DNA of 64,000 bases, from contig NC_087156.1 of the NCBI RefSeq assembly GCF_035594125.1, forward strand, positions 15,266,497 through 15,330,496. Reading direction: 5' to 3'. Both the position numbers and the translations under genes were made by a program. The stretch is from Scylla paramamosain. Lineage: Eukaryota; Arthropoda; Malacostraca; Decapoda; Portunidae. Positions 38,904-49,545 of the stretch are shown here, in pieces; position 1 is the stretch's first letter; each line of letters starts with the position of its first letter. The notes below the pieces were generated by a model. It made no database searches. It was not told the DNA's origin and saw only the letters and a list, made by a program, of their open reading frames with translations.

Positions 38904-39513
38904 TATCTTCACTCCACAAAGGCAAGGAGTCAACAAAACGAGGTGCATTTTTATGGCAGTCACTTCCAGTTGCCCACCCCGCCACCTTTTTTTTTTTCCT
39001 CTTTTCTTTTTCTTAATGTTCAGGCCAAGTCACCAGCGAGCTCCGTCCATCGGATGTTGCCACCAGTTATTGATAATAAAGGGAGGATTTCCACAGTTTT
39101 GCTTTACACGTGGGTGGCGATGATCTACGTGCAGGATAGCTTTCGACAGTGGTGTTTTGTGCACTAATCGTGGTTCCTGTTGTTGCGTGTTCCTGCTGCA
39201 AGTCCCCGTGGCTGCAGCAGGCGCAGCGTCTCCGTCAGGCTAAGTGTAGGTGTGTGCAGCTTCTATCCTTTGTCTTTTGTCTCGAGCTTGAGGCAAAAAG
39301 CATTCTAATGATAATAACAACTTTACGAGGCTTATAATACAATTTGCGATCATTCGTCCCTAAAAACTGGCTACCACACGTTCCGGCGCAGTGCTCCGCC
39401 CTGCCGTCCACCCGCAGCCCGGCCACCTGCTGTCTCAGCCCGCACACTCGAATTAAGTCTAAGCCTTGAAATTGGGATTACTAATTGAGATAAGCAAAAA
39501 AAGTGCCAAGGCA

Positions 39514-39560
39514 TATAAATAGCAGGATCGAGTCGGCAACACCACAGGTCTGGTCGCCGC
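39514..39560 (+). promoter_or_regulatory. Possible TATA-type core promoter
   Basis: TATAAATA at 39514-39521 is followed by GC-rich DNA to about 39860. A start about 30 bp downstream would fall near 39544. I see no arthropod initiator (TCAGTY) there and no convincing coding exon downstream, so this is a motif match only. Confidence 0.2.
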
Positions 39561-39796
39561 AAGCGTGGTGTTGTTGAGCGCCGTAAAGCAACTTACCTTC
39601 CCGCCGCCCGTCATCACACTATCACCAACATCGACCCTCGACCTCGCTCTCCGCCCTCCGCGCCGCTAAAGGTCACCCCCGGAGCAGGCCGAGCAGCAGC
39701 GCCTCAGCACGTACGCGCAGATTGGCCCCACAAGGGTAGGCGAGGCCTGTGGCTCATCGCTAAACACGGTGTGGAGGCGCCTCCTCCTGGCCAACA

Positions 39797-39845
39797 CTGC
39801 CAACCCCGCCACCTCCACCTGCCAACCCCGCCACCTCCACCTGCC
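39797..39845. repeat. Perfect 22-bp tandem repeat
   Basis: Two exact 22-bp units begin CTGCCAACCCCGCCACC at 39797 and 39819, plus a partial third (CTGCCA). They sit in a GC-rich stretch downstream of a TATA-like motif. Identity implies a recent duplication. Confidence 0.9.
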
Positions 39846-41776
39846 ACGGGACACTCAATGCCTGTAATAAGGCCGAGAATAATGCTGAAAACAATAATAC
39901 TGATCTTATCAACATGCGATGGATGCAGAAGGATTTTGTTTTGGTATGTGGAGCGGTATAATTTTGTCCTGCAATTACTGTGATGTTTATTAAGGATAGA
40001 TTTGAAATCTAACATATTATTACCAAAATTAGTACAAAACAGTTACATTGCGTATCCTGAGGTAGATTCATTCAGCCATCTTTCCTTCATCAGCCAATCA
40101 GGGCGAGTCATCTCACTGACTGGTTCCGATCCAGTGACTTTGACGTATTCTCTCACTCATCTTCTCAGACACTTCCTTCCCCACGTTGCTCTCTGATCCC
40201 TTTTTGCTCCTTAAAGTATTCGCAGCAGCAGAAGCAGCAGTGGAGGCAGCCACCATCACCCCGCGGACAATCAAGGCAGTTTTACACTCTGATAAGATCA
40301 ACTAGACGAGAAAACAGTGGTAGCCGCGCAGGCGGGTACCTCCCCACCCATGAGTGACACCTAACAAAGAAGAGTGAGACGGAGAGAGGAGAGAAGCATA
40401 AAGCGAGGCAGAAAGAAAAGTCCTAAATAAGGAGAAATCGGTAGCTTTCAACAATTACGGTAGTTTATTTGATTATAATCGGATAGTAGGAACATGATGG
40501 GCTGGCGGGGAGAGGCTGATGACAGGCTGACGACGCGGCTCACAGGTACACGCAGATTGGACGTGTGTAACAAAGAGGACGAGCGCTCGGCGTCGTTGTA
40601 ATACGACCGCTGTTGGAAGTCGTTCCGCATATACTGACACAACCAAGCACCGTAACTGCAACGGGATTTACGAGACGGTATATGCCTCCTAACTCGCCCT
40701 TCCCGCACCCTCCGGAAGGGGCCTCGGGGAAACAAAACAAATGAGCATCACCCAGGTAACTATTGTGTCGTATGCGAGAAGATCAAACTCGGCCTTAATC
40801 AAACGTCATTAGGAAAACTTACACGGCATATCAGGCTGGCGATAAACATCAGGGGACCAAAGAATGAACGCACCTCATCACGAACGCGGAGTAATATCAC
40901 CGTGAGCCATATTAATTTGGGACCATTGAGGACGTAAAAGGCGCCCAAATGGTATAGACAAAGTGGTTCTCGTGGCCGTAAGGGAGAAACGCGAATATGG
41001 GGTGCGGTTGTGTGCTATTTGCGGCCAGATGTAGTGGGATCGTGTGTCATTGGCGAGGTCTCAATGACGACGTAACTTCCACTTGACGGCTGCAAACTTC
41101 GCCTCGCAGCCTGGAATGAGGCGAATCGCGGTGGGGAGGTGAGTGGGGTGGGTCCCTCCGCCGCTCATTATGCCTCGGGACAGACAGACAGACTGAATGC
41201 CACACCCTACTTTTCATTCTCTACGTCCTCCTCCTCCTCTTCCTCCTCCTCCTATCTATATTTGATTCCTCTTTTCCTATTCTTTCTCCTCCTCCTCCTT
41301 CCCTCACATGACATTGTTTCTTACTCTCCTACTTCCCTTCAACTATACCTAATTACTATTTATTCTCAAATAATCTACTACATCACATACTAATTGTTGT
41401 CATTACTATTATTATGACTGCCATTTCCATCATTAGCATATATTTCTTTCTATTTTCATCGGCCAATTTCAAACAAGACAAGAAAACTGGCACACCACAC
41501 GCCCAGGAACCGCAAGAGTAGCCTTAGTCAGCAATCCCTGGAATACAGCGTGATACAAGGCAAGTTAATACACATGTTAATACAATGCAAGTACAGTGTA
41601 TCTCTCAGCCAGTGTATGATCAGCCGCGAATATACAAGGAAGGGAGGGAGGTGAGGAAAGACATGTTCTTGAAACTTGTAAAATTCGTACCAAACCTTTC
41701 TGTAAAAAATCTGATAGAGTGAAGTGATAAATAAAACTTACTGTACAAACGTGACTTAGACAATGGTTAAGAAATA

Positions 41777-41800
41777 TACTACTACTATTACTACTACTAT

Positions 41801-41853
<53 letters not shown>

Positions 41854-41875
41854 TTACTGCTATTCCTGCTGCTGC
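41777..41875. repeat. (ACT)n microsatellite
   Basis: About 99 bp with ATT and GCT variants at the ends; 140 bp downstream (in minus orientation) of the LINE poly(A). Confidence 0.97.
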
Positions 41876-42016
41876 TACTATAATGCAATACAAAATCCAC
41901 GCATTCTTAAGCGGTCAAGGCAAAGGTTTGTCCCTAAATCCAAACAGAAATGTAGAAATATGAGTTTTTAGGTGATAGGCTTGATTTTGGGCAAAGTTTT
42001 GGAATATTTCTGAATC

Positions 42017-42875
42017 TTTTTTTTTTTTTTTTATGTAGGAGGGACACTGGCCAAGGGCAACAAAAATCCAATAAAAAATCACCACTGAAATGCCAGTCCC
42101 ATAAAAGGGTCAAAGTAGTATTCAAAAATTGATGGATAAGTGTCTTGAAACCTCCCTCTTGAAGGAATTCAAGTCATAGGAAGGTGGAAATACAGAAGCA
42201 GGCAGGGAGTTCCAGAGTTTACCAGAGAAAGGGATGAATGATTGAGAATACTGGTTAACTCTTGCGTTAGAGAGGTGGACAGAATAGGGGTGAGAGAAAG
42301 AAGAAAGTCTTGTGCAGCGAGGCCGCGGGAGGGGAGGCATGCAGTTAGCAAAATCAGAAGAGCAGTTAGCATGAAAATAGCGATAGAAGATAGCTAGAGA
42401 TGCAACATTGCGGGGGTGAGAGAGAGGCTGAAGACAGTCAGTTAGAGAAGACGAGTTGATGAGACGAAAAGCTTTTGATTCCACCCTGTCTAGAAGAGCA
42501 GTATGAGTGGAACCCCCCCAGACATGTGAAGCATTCTCCATACATGGACGGATACAGAATTAGCAGCTGTGTGGGTGAGAAAAACTGGCGGAGACGTCTC
42601 AGAACACCTAACTTCATAGAAGCTGTTTTAGCTAGAGATGAGATGTGAAGTTTCCAGTTCAGATTATAAGTAAAGGGCAGACCGAGGATGCTCAGTGTAG
42701 AAGAGGGGGACAGTTGAGTGTCATTGAAGAAGAGGGGATAGTTGTCTGGAAGGCTGTGTCGAGTTGATAGATGGAGGAATTGAGTTTTTGAGGCATTGAA
42801 CAATACCAAGTTTGCTCTGCCCCAATCAGAAATTTTAGAAAGATAAGAAGTCAAGCGTTCTGTGGCTTCCTTCAT

Positions 42876-42878
<3 letters not shown>
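42017..42878 (-). mobile_element. 5'-truncated LINE (non-LTR retrotransposon): RT thumb/C-terminal part, 3'UTR and poly(A) tail
   Basis: Read on the minus strand, this is the 3' part of a LINE. From about 42860 the frame carries ISDWGR and NLVLFNASKTQFL, then LGLPF, NLNWKLHI and KLGVLRRLRQFFSPTQLLIL, the region after the RT catalytic core and the thumb. A second frame gives ENASHVWGGSTHTALLDRVE and ends with GKLWNSLPASVFPP and SFKREVSRHL, the usual C-terminal block. The 3'UTR contains GACTGGCATTTCAGTGG and TTGCCCTTGGCCAGTGTCCC and ends in a 16-nt poly(A) (the T run at 42017-42032). No endonuclease, ORF1 or YADD-type catalytic core is present; the 5' side stops at the (CT)n array at 42879. The poly(A) tail favours a Jockey-like over a CR1-like element, but the clade is not settled by eye. 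The copy is dead. Confidence 0.9.
42122..42875 (-). pseudogene. Broken RT coding sequence of the LINE, frameshifted near 42540
   Basis: The RT-like sequence lies in two overlapping minus-strand frames one base apart in phase. The upstream frame makes sense to about 42545 (LLILYPSMYG) and then degenerates. The downstream frame makes sense from about 42541 (MENASHVWGG) to the stop at 42122. The segment normally joining the thumb to the GSHVWGG-type motif looks a few residues short, so a small deletion is the likely cause. Upstream of the SYLSKISDWG region the frame runs into poly Arg-Glu encoded by the (GA)n array, so the catalytic palm is missing. It cannot make active enzyme. Confidence 0.88.
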
Positions 42879-42973
<95 letters not shown>

Positions 42974-42986
42974 TCTCTCTCTCTCT
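42879..42986. repeat. (CT)n microsatellite at the LINE break point
   Basis: About 108 bp with two minor interruptions. It replaces the upstream RT sequence: on its far side (43000 onward) the minus strand no longer resembles RT. Confidence 0.97.
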
Positions 42987-43224
42987 TTCTCTGCTCTTAG
43001 TAAACTGTTCCACACAAACAACAGGTGCGCAGGTCGTCCGTCGCTCAACACAGCTTCAAAACATCCCGGCATCACCCTTGACATCTATTCTCACCTCCCA
43101 TAACCTCCTCCAACCTTAGCATTATGCACTTTCCCTGCCACACTTCTCTGCTCGCCCCCACTACTACCCCCTCCTTCCCTCCCCTGGGTCACCGTGCTCC
43201 CTTTACGGAAATATGATTACTTAC

Positions 43225-43328
<104 letters not shown>

Positions 43329-43559
43329 AACACGAAGAGTGAAGCAAACAGCCCACTGGTAAAGTACTGTACTAGGGTGTTAAAGTGCGTGCCTCTTACT
43401 CTCCCGCATATTCTTTCTTCCTTTTCACTCCTCACTCGCGTCGTTCATTTATCTCAAGGCTGTCTGGTACATCATAGTCCGGCACAGAGAGAAAAAAGGG
43501 GAGAGAAAAAATGGTGTTTAGGGAACGCTATGGGTCGTGGAGGTGAAGTCCCAAGGTGC

Positions 43560-43672
<113 letters not shown>

Positions 43673-43827
43673 AACAGCGCGTTCTCCAGCACCATATCAT
43701 TTGTCATCACCCACAGTCCCATCCTACTACATATACACTCATTATAAACATTTCCAGCCTTTTTCCTCTCTCACTTTCCGTTCTCTTCTCTTCTTCACAT
43801 TCCCAAGCACCATTCGAGGCAAAAGTC

Positions 43828-43892
43828 TCACCACCACCACCACCACCACCATCACCACCAGCATTACCGCCACCACCAACAACAACAACAAA
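43828..43892. repeat. (CCA)n-(ACA)n short compound array
   Basis: CCA units with ATC and GCA variants pass into CAA units. Confidence 0.92.
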
Positions 43893-44632
43893 AGCTGAAT
43901 CCAACCAGTACATTACAAGCGCGCAATAATACCTACTTCGGAACTAAGATAATTCCTAACAATTTTCCCTTCACAATCGGCACTGGCTGTCAATCTAGGC
44001 ACGGATCTGTGACCTATCCACTAATGACACCTATTTGCTTCTCCTGGACCAATTAAAACTGACTATAGCTATTAATGTTACACAAGAAGCTACAGTACCA
44101 GTGAAACGCATTACTTACCCCGGGACACAAAAAAAGACACACACGAGACAGCTGTGCCTGGCCTGGAAAACACTAATTCAGCAAGCCGTTCCAAGCCGAG
44201 AGGGAGAGAAAACCACGGCCGACCACAACCCTGCAGGAGAAAACCTTTACGGCGCGGCGGCGTGTGTGGGGGGCGGCCGTCACTTCGCGGGAGGGGAGGA
44301 AGGACCGTCTTAATGGAGGTTGCGTGTAACGGGTCAGTTTTATCCAGGGGCTGACAGGGCGAGTTTTTCCACTCTTGGGTAATAAGGGAACCGGGGAATG
44401 TTGTTGGACTAAAGCTGCTCGTTTCTGTCCTAAAATGCTACGGCCCAGAACAGTCGACCTATACCGACCGGCCGACCCCATCAATCGTCCTGGTAGAGGG
44501 GAAGGGTGGGGAGTGGCACGACACCCCAATTAACACACATGCACCTTTTGAAGTTCTCTAAATCCCCTTCAGTCTTGGTTTTGCTATAGTATTCCCCGCA
44601 CTAGTTATGCCAAGTCGCCAGAAACAATCAGA

Positions 44633-44691
<59 letters not shown>
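44633..44691. repeat. (GA)n microsatellite
   Basis: About 59 bp, perfect, followed by a short poly(A). Confidence 0.97.
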
Positions 44692-44696
<5 letters not shown>

Positions 44697-45126
44697 AAAA
44701 AAAATTTGGACAGATCAAATATAGTGTCTTTGAGTACATAATTCCCACCCTGGTTATACGCTGTCTGGCCGTGTAGAGTAATCAGCTTAGTCATCTCACG
44801 TCCTGTTTATGAGGCTGAGACTGGGGACAACTCGTGGGAAGAGGGAGGAGGTGCCCGTGTCGCCTCCTAGTACTACAGAGACCAACCTCTAACCTTCACG
44901 TCGACTTTCATTTACCAACTAAAATTGTATTAAAAAGCATGACGTTTCTTTTCTCTTTCATTTGGACACTGAATTATTCCGAGTCCTTACTTTGTCTCTG
45001 TGACGTTCATTTCGAAACAAAAACTCGTGTATGTGATCATTTTCTTATTAGGCGAAGTATTCTTATTTTTCAATTTATTTCGGCAAGCACCGTGATCCTG
45101 CCTATCTTTACGATACTTAAATGGTT

Positions 45127-45160
45127 GCCCGGAGCAGCGCGGCGGTACACAGCTCCGGGC
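45127..45160. other. GC-rich perfect inverted repeat (potential hairpin)
   Basis: GCCCGGAGC (45127-45135) and its exact complement GCTCCGGGC (45152-45160) are separated by 16 bp. The stem is 9 bp, 8 of 9 pairs G-C. Function unknown; it could be chance or a fold in a transcript. Confidence 0.6.
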
Positions 45161-45408
45161 GGGGCGATCAGGCGGCATTAAAACGCAGTAAACTATGAAA
45201 CAAACAAGTAGCAAAGATTGGAAAGTAAGTATACGAGTCATTACCTCTCAGACGCTACGGGTTTTAAGTAATTCGTGGGTCAAAAAGTATAAGCTAGAAA
45301 GTGCACATTATATTGAACCACACTTACAATGCTGATCCTTAAAAGAAAAAAAAAAAAAAAGGGGAAAAAAAGTTTTGGTAATGACATGGGCTGCTGTCCA
45401 ATTAATGG

Positions 45409-45522
<114 letters not shown>

Positions 45523-46093
45523 TACACGATCATCTTCCCAAGCCAATTAAAGTCACCGAATGAAGATACCAATTACCTGATGCAAGCTGCCGTCAAGTCA
45601 CAAAGTTACGCCAGCGGAGAATGTGAACCACTAAACTAAAAAAAATAAATAAATAAAGAAGCAACACGCAGTTATCAGAAGTGTCTTGTACTAGTGACAG
45701 TGTTCCCTCCTCTACTCTACACCCCGCCCCCGCCTACCCTCTTTCCTTCCTTTCCAAAGGTTTCTCTGAGATCTTATCGCTCGCCATTCGCTGCTCATTT
45801 TTTCCTCCTTCTTAACCCGTATAGGCAGCGAGGCAACAATGATAGGAGACTCCTTTCTCATGGTTGTCTGACGATCTTATGTTAAACCATGACATCTTTT
45901 GCTGATCTGGAGGGAAGAAAAGAGCGAGGGAGGAAGGGAGGAAGGGAGAGAGGGAGGGAGGGGGCCAGACAATCATCTCCAGGAAAAGTTGTATACAAAG
46001 CCCCAAACTAAGCTACTTCGAGGCCTACAATAGACGGACGGGAGCAGAAGCGAGGCTAATTGTGTGCTGACGAACCGTACGTGGATAGAGTCG

Positions 46094-46217
<124 letters not shown>

Positions 46218-46331
46218 CCTCAAAAATACGTACAGCAAGCCTTCATCGCTGGACCCTCACCAAAGCAGTCATAATAATCATCATCTTAGAACTACGCAAG
46301 CACGTCTGACTAATATTATTTTATCTTCATA

Positions 46332-46335
<4 letters not shown>

Positions 46336-46384
<49 letters not shown>
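46336..46384. repeat. (GA)n microsatellite
   Basis: About 49 bp, perfect. Confidence 0.97.
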
Positions 46385-46388
<4 letters not shown>

Positions 46389-47390
46389 CCTGGGCCGACA
46401 TTTGGCGCTCCAGTAGTAGATTGTAAAAAGAAAGGACGAGAAGTGAATTGGAAGAAAAGAATCTGGGCAAAGCAATATGTCGGAGGATAGAGCTGTCAGG
46501 TGGCAGCTTCCCATATGAGAGACGATGAGGTTCGGGGGATAAAATCTTTATTGCTCGGGCCGAGATAACCTGACCAGTTGCCAGTCGCGGACGGGCGCTC
46601 ATAGCCAGGCTCCGTTTTCCTCCAGTCCCTGGTGACCATCTAAAAAAAAAAAATAAGAGGGTAAGTTCCGAACCGAGGCTAGTAATCCCTCTCCCATTAT
46701 CCATCTTTTTTATTTATCTATTTCTGATCGTATTCTAATGTAGTGTGTTAGTGAGGATATACACTACTTCTCAAGACACTAGGGAGAAGATAGCAGCCTT
46801 AATCTCCAGCTAGAAGTGCCCAAGACTCACTCTGTGTGCCTTGTTTGTTCTGATTTCTGGTATGGGATGTAAGAGTGTGCTTCCTTGATACATGCAGTGG
46901 GGAAATTACACACGAATGCATTGGTTAACCAGAAAGTAAAGGACATTATGCTCCTTGTGTGGATGTTAAAGGACTTACTTTAAAAAAAATATGGCAAAGA
47001 TTTAAGACATTATAATAGAAGAGGAAGGAGTAAGGAGAAGAGAAAGAGAAGGAGGAGGAAAAGGAGGATGAGGATAAACTTCAAACCAAGGTATCTGTCC
47101 AGTTCCGACTCCCCTTACCAGTTAGTTTCTTTTGGGAGTGAGTAAGACTTAATTGTACAACCCGAGCACCGCCAAAATGTGGAGAATATTATAAGGTCTG
47201 TGTAAAACTAGAGAAGCCTTCTGGAAAAAGAAGTATATAATTTACCTGTCAGGCGGGGCTTGTATTCCAGGCGCGGACAATTGATTACTGCGAGGAGAAA
47301 AATTAGTTTCTGTCGTGCACTGGATGCATGAGGATGAAAAATACACTAAATAAATGTGGACATGGTGGCTGAAGGCACGCGTAAACACCA

Positions 47391-47394
<4 letters not shown>

Positions 47395-47452
<58 letters not shown>

Positions 47453-47462
47453 ACACACACAC
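47395..47462. repeat. (CA)n microsatellite
   Basis: About 68 bp with one TAC interruption, preceded by GCGCGC. Confidence 0.97.
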
Positions 47463-47589
47463 TACAAGTTGCCTGAAGGAGATGATACGCTGCTACATAG
47501 TATCACACCCCAGCCTCCTCCATCCATCGCCGCCACCCCGCCACCAAAGATAGTCTCCTTACTATATCAATCCCCGCGGCCTAACCAGC

Positions 47590-48070
47590 AATTCCGGGCT
47601 TTGGTGGCTGATGGCTCTCCCCTCATATAAGGACGCAGGGGAAGCCCGCCTCTCAGCCTCGGCAAAAAGACAACTGGCACATCTTTCCAGCCTGCATCGA
47701 GGCCTTACACGTGGTGCGCCGCCCTCGATGATGACGCTATTCTGGCACGCAGGAGCCCCAGGACAGGTTCAATATTTCTTCGGCTCCCAGGAAGGTCACT
47801 GCCATTTTCGCCACAATGGAGATGTTATTGGTATTGATGCGGGGCCGGGGAGGGAGGCCGCGCTGGCTTAATTTTGGCTTCTGAGTCATCGCGAGGGACG
47901 TGGTGGCAAGTTAAGAGATTTATTTATGTCTTTGCGGCTCCTGAACGTCATCTGGCAGGTGCACGGTGCCTTTGTTCATTAACTCGTTGCTTTTTAATGC
48001 CCCGGAGTTATTAATGGGCTTGTCAACTGGGTCCCTAACTATTCCTGTGCTTATTTAGCCATGGATAATG
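47590..48070. promoter_or_regulatory. Enhancer-like unique island
   Basis: No repeats, moderate GC. Two E-boxes sit side by side (CATCTG 47949-47954, CAGGTG 47956-47961), followed within 60 bp by TTAAT (47994) and TTATTAATGG (48007) homeodomain-type cores; TTTATTTATG (about 47920) is forkhead-like. Inference from motif grouping only; short motifs are common by chance. Confidence 0.25.
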
Positions 48071-48409
48071 TAAAGGGGAAGGAGACTCAACCTCCTCAGT
48101 GCCAGCGAGTGTAGGGCAGTGTATCCATGTTTTCTGTTATAAAGTATCAATGAAATTATGCTGAAATAAAACTTCAGAGTCAACGTTAGGAGGAAAAAGG
48201 ACTACTGTGGTGAAATAGTGGTACTAAGAACACTGAATACAAGAATACACTGGCTATACTCACACACACGTTTGCTTTTACTTCACGATCGTGTGTGGGT
48301 TACTTGTCCCATAATGTGTTTCAATTTCTCCCGTTTCTTAATACAAATATACGTATTAGTTTTAAATTCCAAATCAGTATCAGTGTGAAGATTTAGAAAG
48401 CTCTGCAGC

Positions 48410-48970
48410 ATGTGTATACCTTCGCTCGCATCTGTGTATCACTCAATGGCGTTACTCAAGACATGCTCGAGTACTTTCCCGTGTAACAAGAGCAGTACAT
48501 GGTTCCCTAACAGGGCTGCCTCGCTGCTCCCTCGCCGTCCCTCGCCGCCCCTTCACGCCCACACAGTAAAAGCAGCCCCATGCACGCCCATGGAGACCCT
48601 CGCCGATAACATTACCATAAAACAGCCATATCCTCCCGTGACGACTGAGAACAAGAGAACCACGTGGCGTCGGCTCCTCTCGCACAAGACCAAACTGCCG
48701 CCGCTGCACACATCGGAAATCTGGTGCATGTCGACCGTCCTTGGAGTGAGTATTTACCTGCAGGGAACAGGGGAGGAAGGCCACCTGGCAGGAAGGAGGC
48801 TCTTGGCAGGGAGGCTTTGTCTGCGGCGTGTTCAGATCATCAAAGTATCCTGCTGCTCCCTTGGCCGCGCTCGCCTCAAGCTGGTGGTGGTCTTCGTCTC
48901 CAGTATTCATCCCCGAAGAGAAATTGGCTCACTTGTTGGCAGGGAAAATAATGTGATGAGAAAGGCGTAG
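48410..48970 (+). CDS. Unassigned open reading frame, 186 residues (weak candidate)
   Basis: This is the longest open frame here not built from simple repeats apart from the compositional ones. It begins MCIPSLASVYHS and ends NNVMRKA. I recognise no domain, signal peptide or family motif. The opposite strand is also open for 152 residues over the same DNA, which is typical of GC-rich sequence lacking A/T-rich stops rather than of a gene. It could hide an exon; codon usage cannot be tested by eye. Confidence 0.12.
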   Translation: MCIPSLASVYHSMALLKTCSSTFPCNKSSTWFPNRAASLLPRRPSPPLHAHTVKAAPCTPMETLADNITIKQPYPPVTTENKRTTWRRLLSHKTKLPPLHTSEIWCMSTVLGVSIYLQGTGEEGHLAGRRLLAGRLCLRRVQIIKVSCCSLGRARLKLVVVFVSSIHPRREIGSLVGRENNVMRKA

Positions 48971-49204
48971 TCATGCAGGCTTGGGGGACCGCGGGGCTGG
49001 CGTGTCACCGCGCAGGACGTGGTGGCCTCAAGGCTACCTCAGGTGCAAATTAGGTTCCGGGAGTACTGGCTGATGACTTACTGCGCCCAGGAGTCACCGG
49101 GAGGGCAGGTAGTGATTATATAATATTAGTTGATGCTTTAAAGATAATCATGAAGGAGGTAGATTAGCTAATTTCTCCTTAACTATTAGGTTTTTGTCTA
49201 TTTT

Positions 49205-49545
49205 GTCATTGTATATCTCTTCACACGCTACGGCTCCATAGCTGCTGTCAAGCTTACATAATGCGCTGGTGTGATTCGCCTTTTCTCGCTTAATACTCAG
49301 TCTCTGCCTATGTATCGCTACGTATCTCTCCTCTACTCACAGTATCAACCCCTAAAGACAGCGGGTCCATAGTGGCCATAATGCACCGATATAACCTAGT
49401 TTTTTTTTTTTTTCTTTATTCCAAAGTCTCTGCCTTTTTATGACCACATACTCGTATCTTTCCTCTCCACACAGCATCACCCCTCTACACACCTAGGCTC
49501 CTTAGCGGCTATCAGGGCTTTTTATAATGCACCGACATTCCGACG
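49205..49545. repeat. Diverged tandem repeat, unit about 110-145 bp, three copies
   Basis: Three copies of one block order are visible: GTATCTCT-like start (49211, 49322, 49453), a GGCTCCATAGC/GGGTCCATAGTGGC/GGCTCCTTAGCGGC block, ATAATGCACCG-like (about 49258, 49378, 49524), and AGTCTCTGCCT (49299 and 49425; absent in the last). Copy 2 has gained a poly(T) tract (49401-49414). Non-coding. Confidence 0.7.

Larger units (their letters stand above)
38902..41776. other. No confident gene; includes a GC-rich stretch
   Basis: 39360-39860 is GC-rich with the TATA-like motif and 22-bp repeats. 40080-40750 and 40960-41160 are unique. A pyrimidine-rich part (41215-41310) contains short CCT runs. Open frames up to about 103 residues have no known domain. 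Confidence 0.55.
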
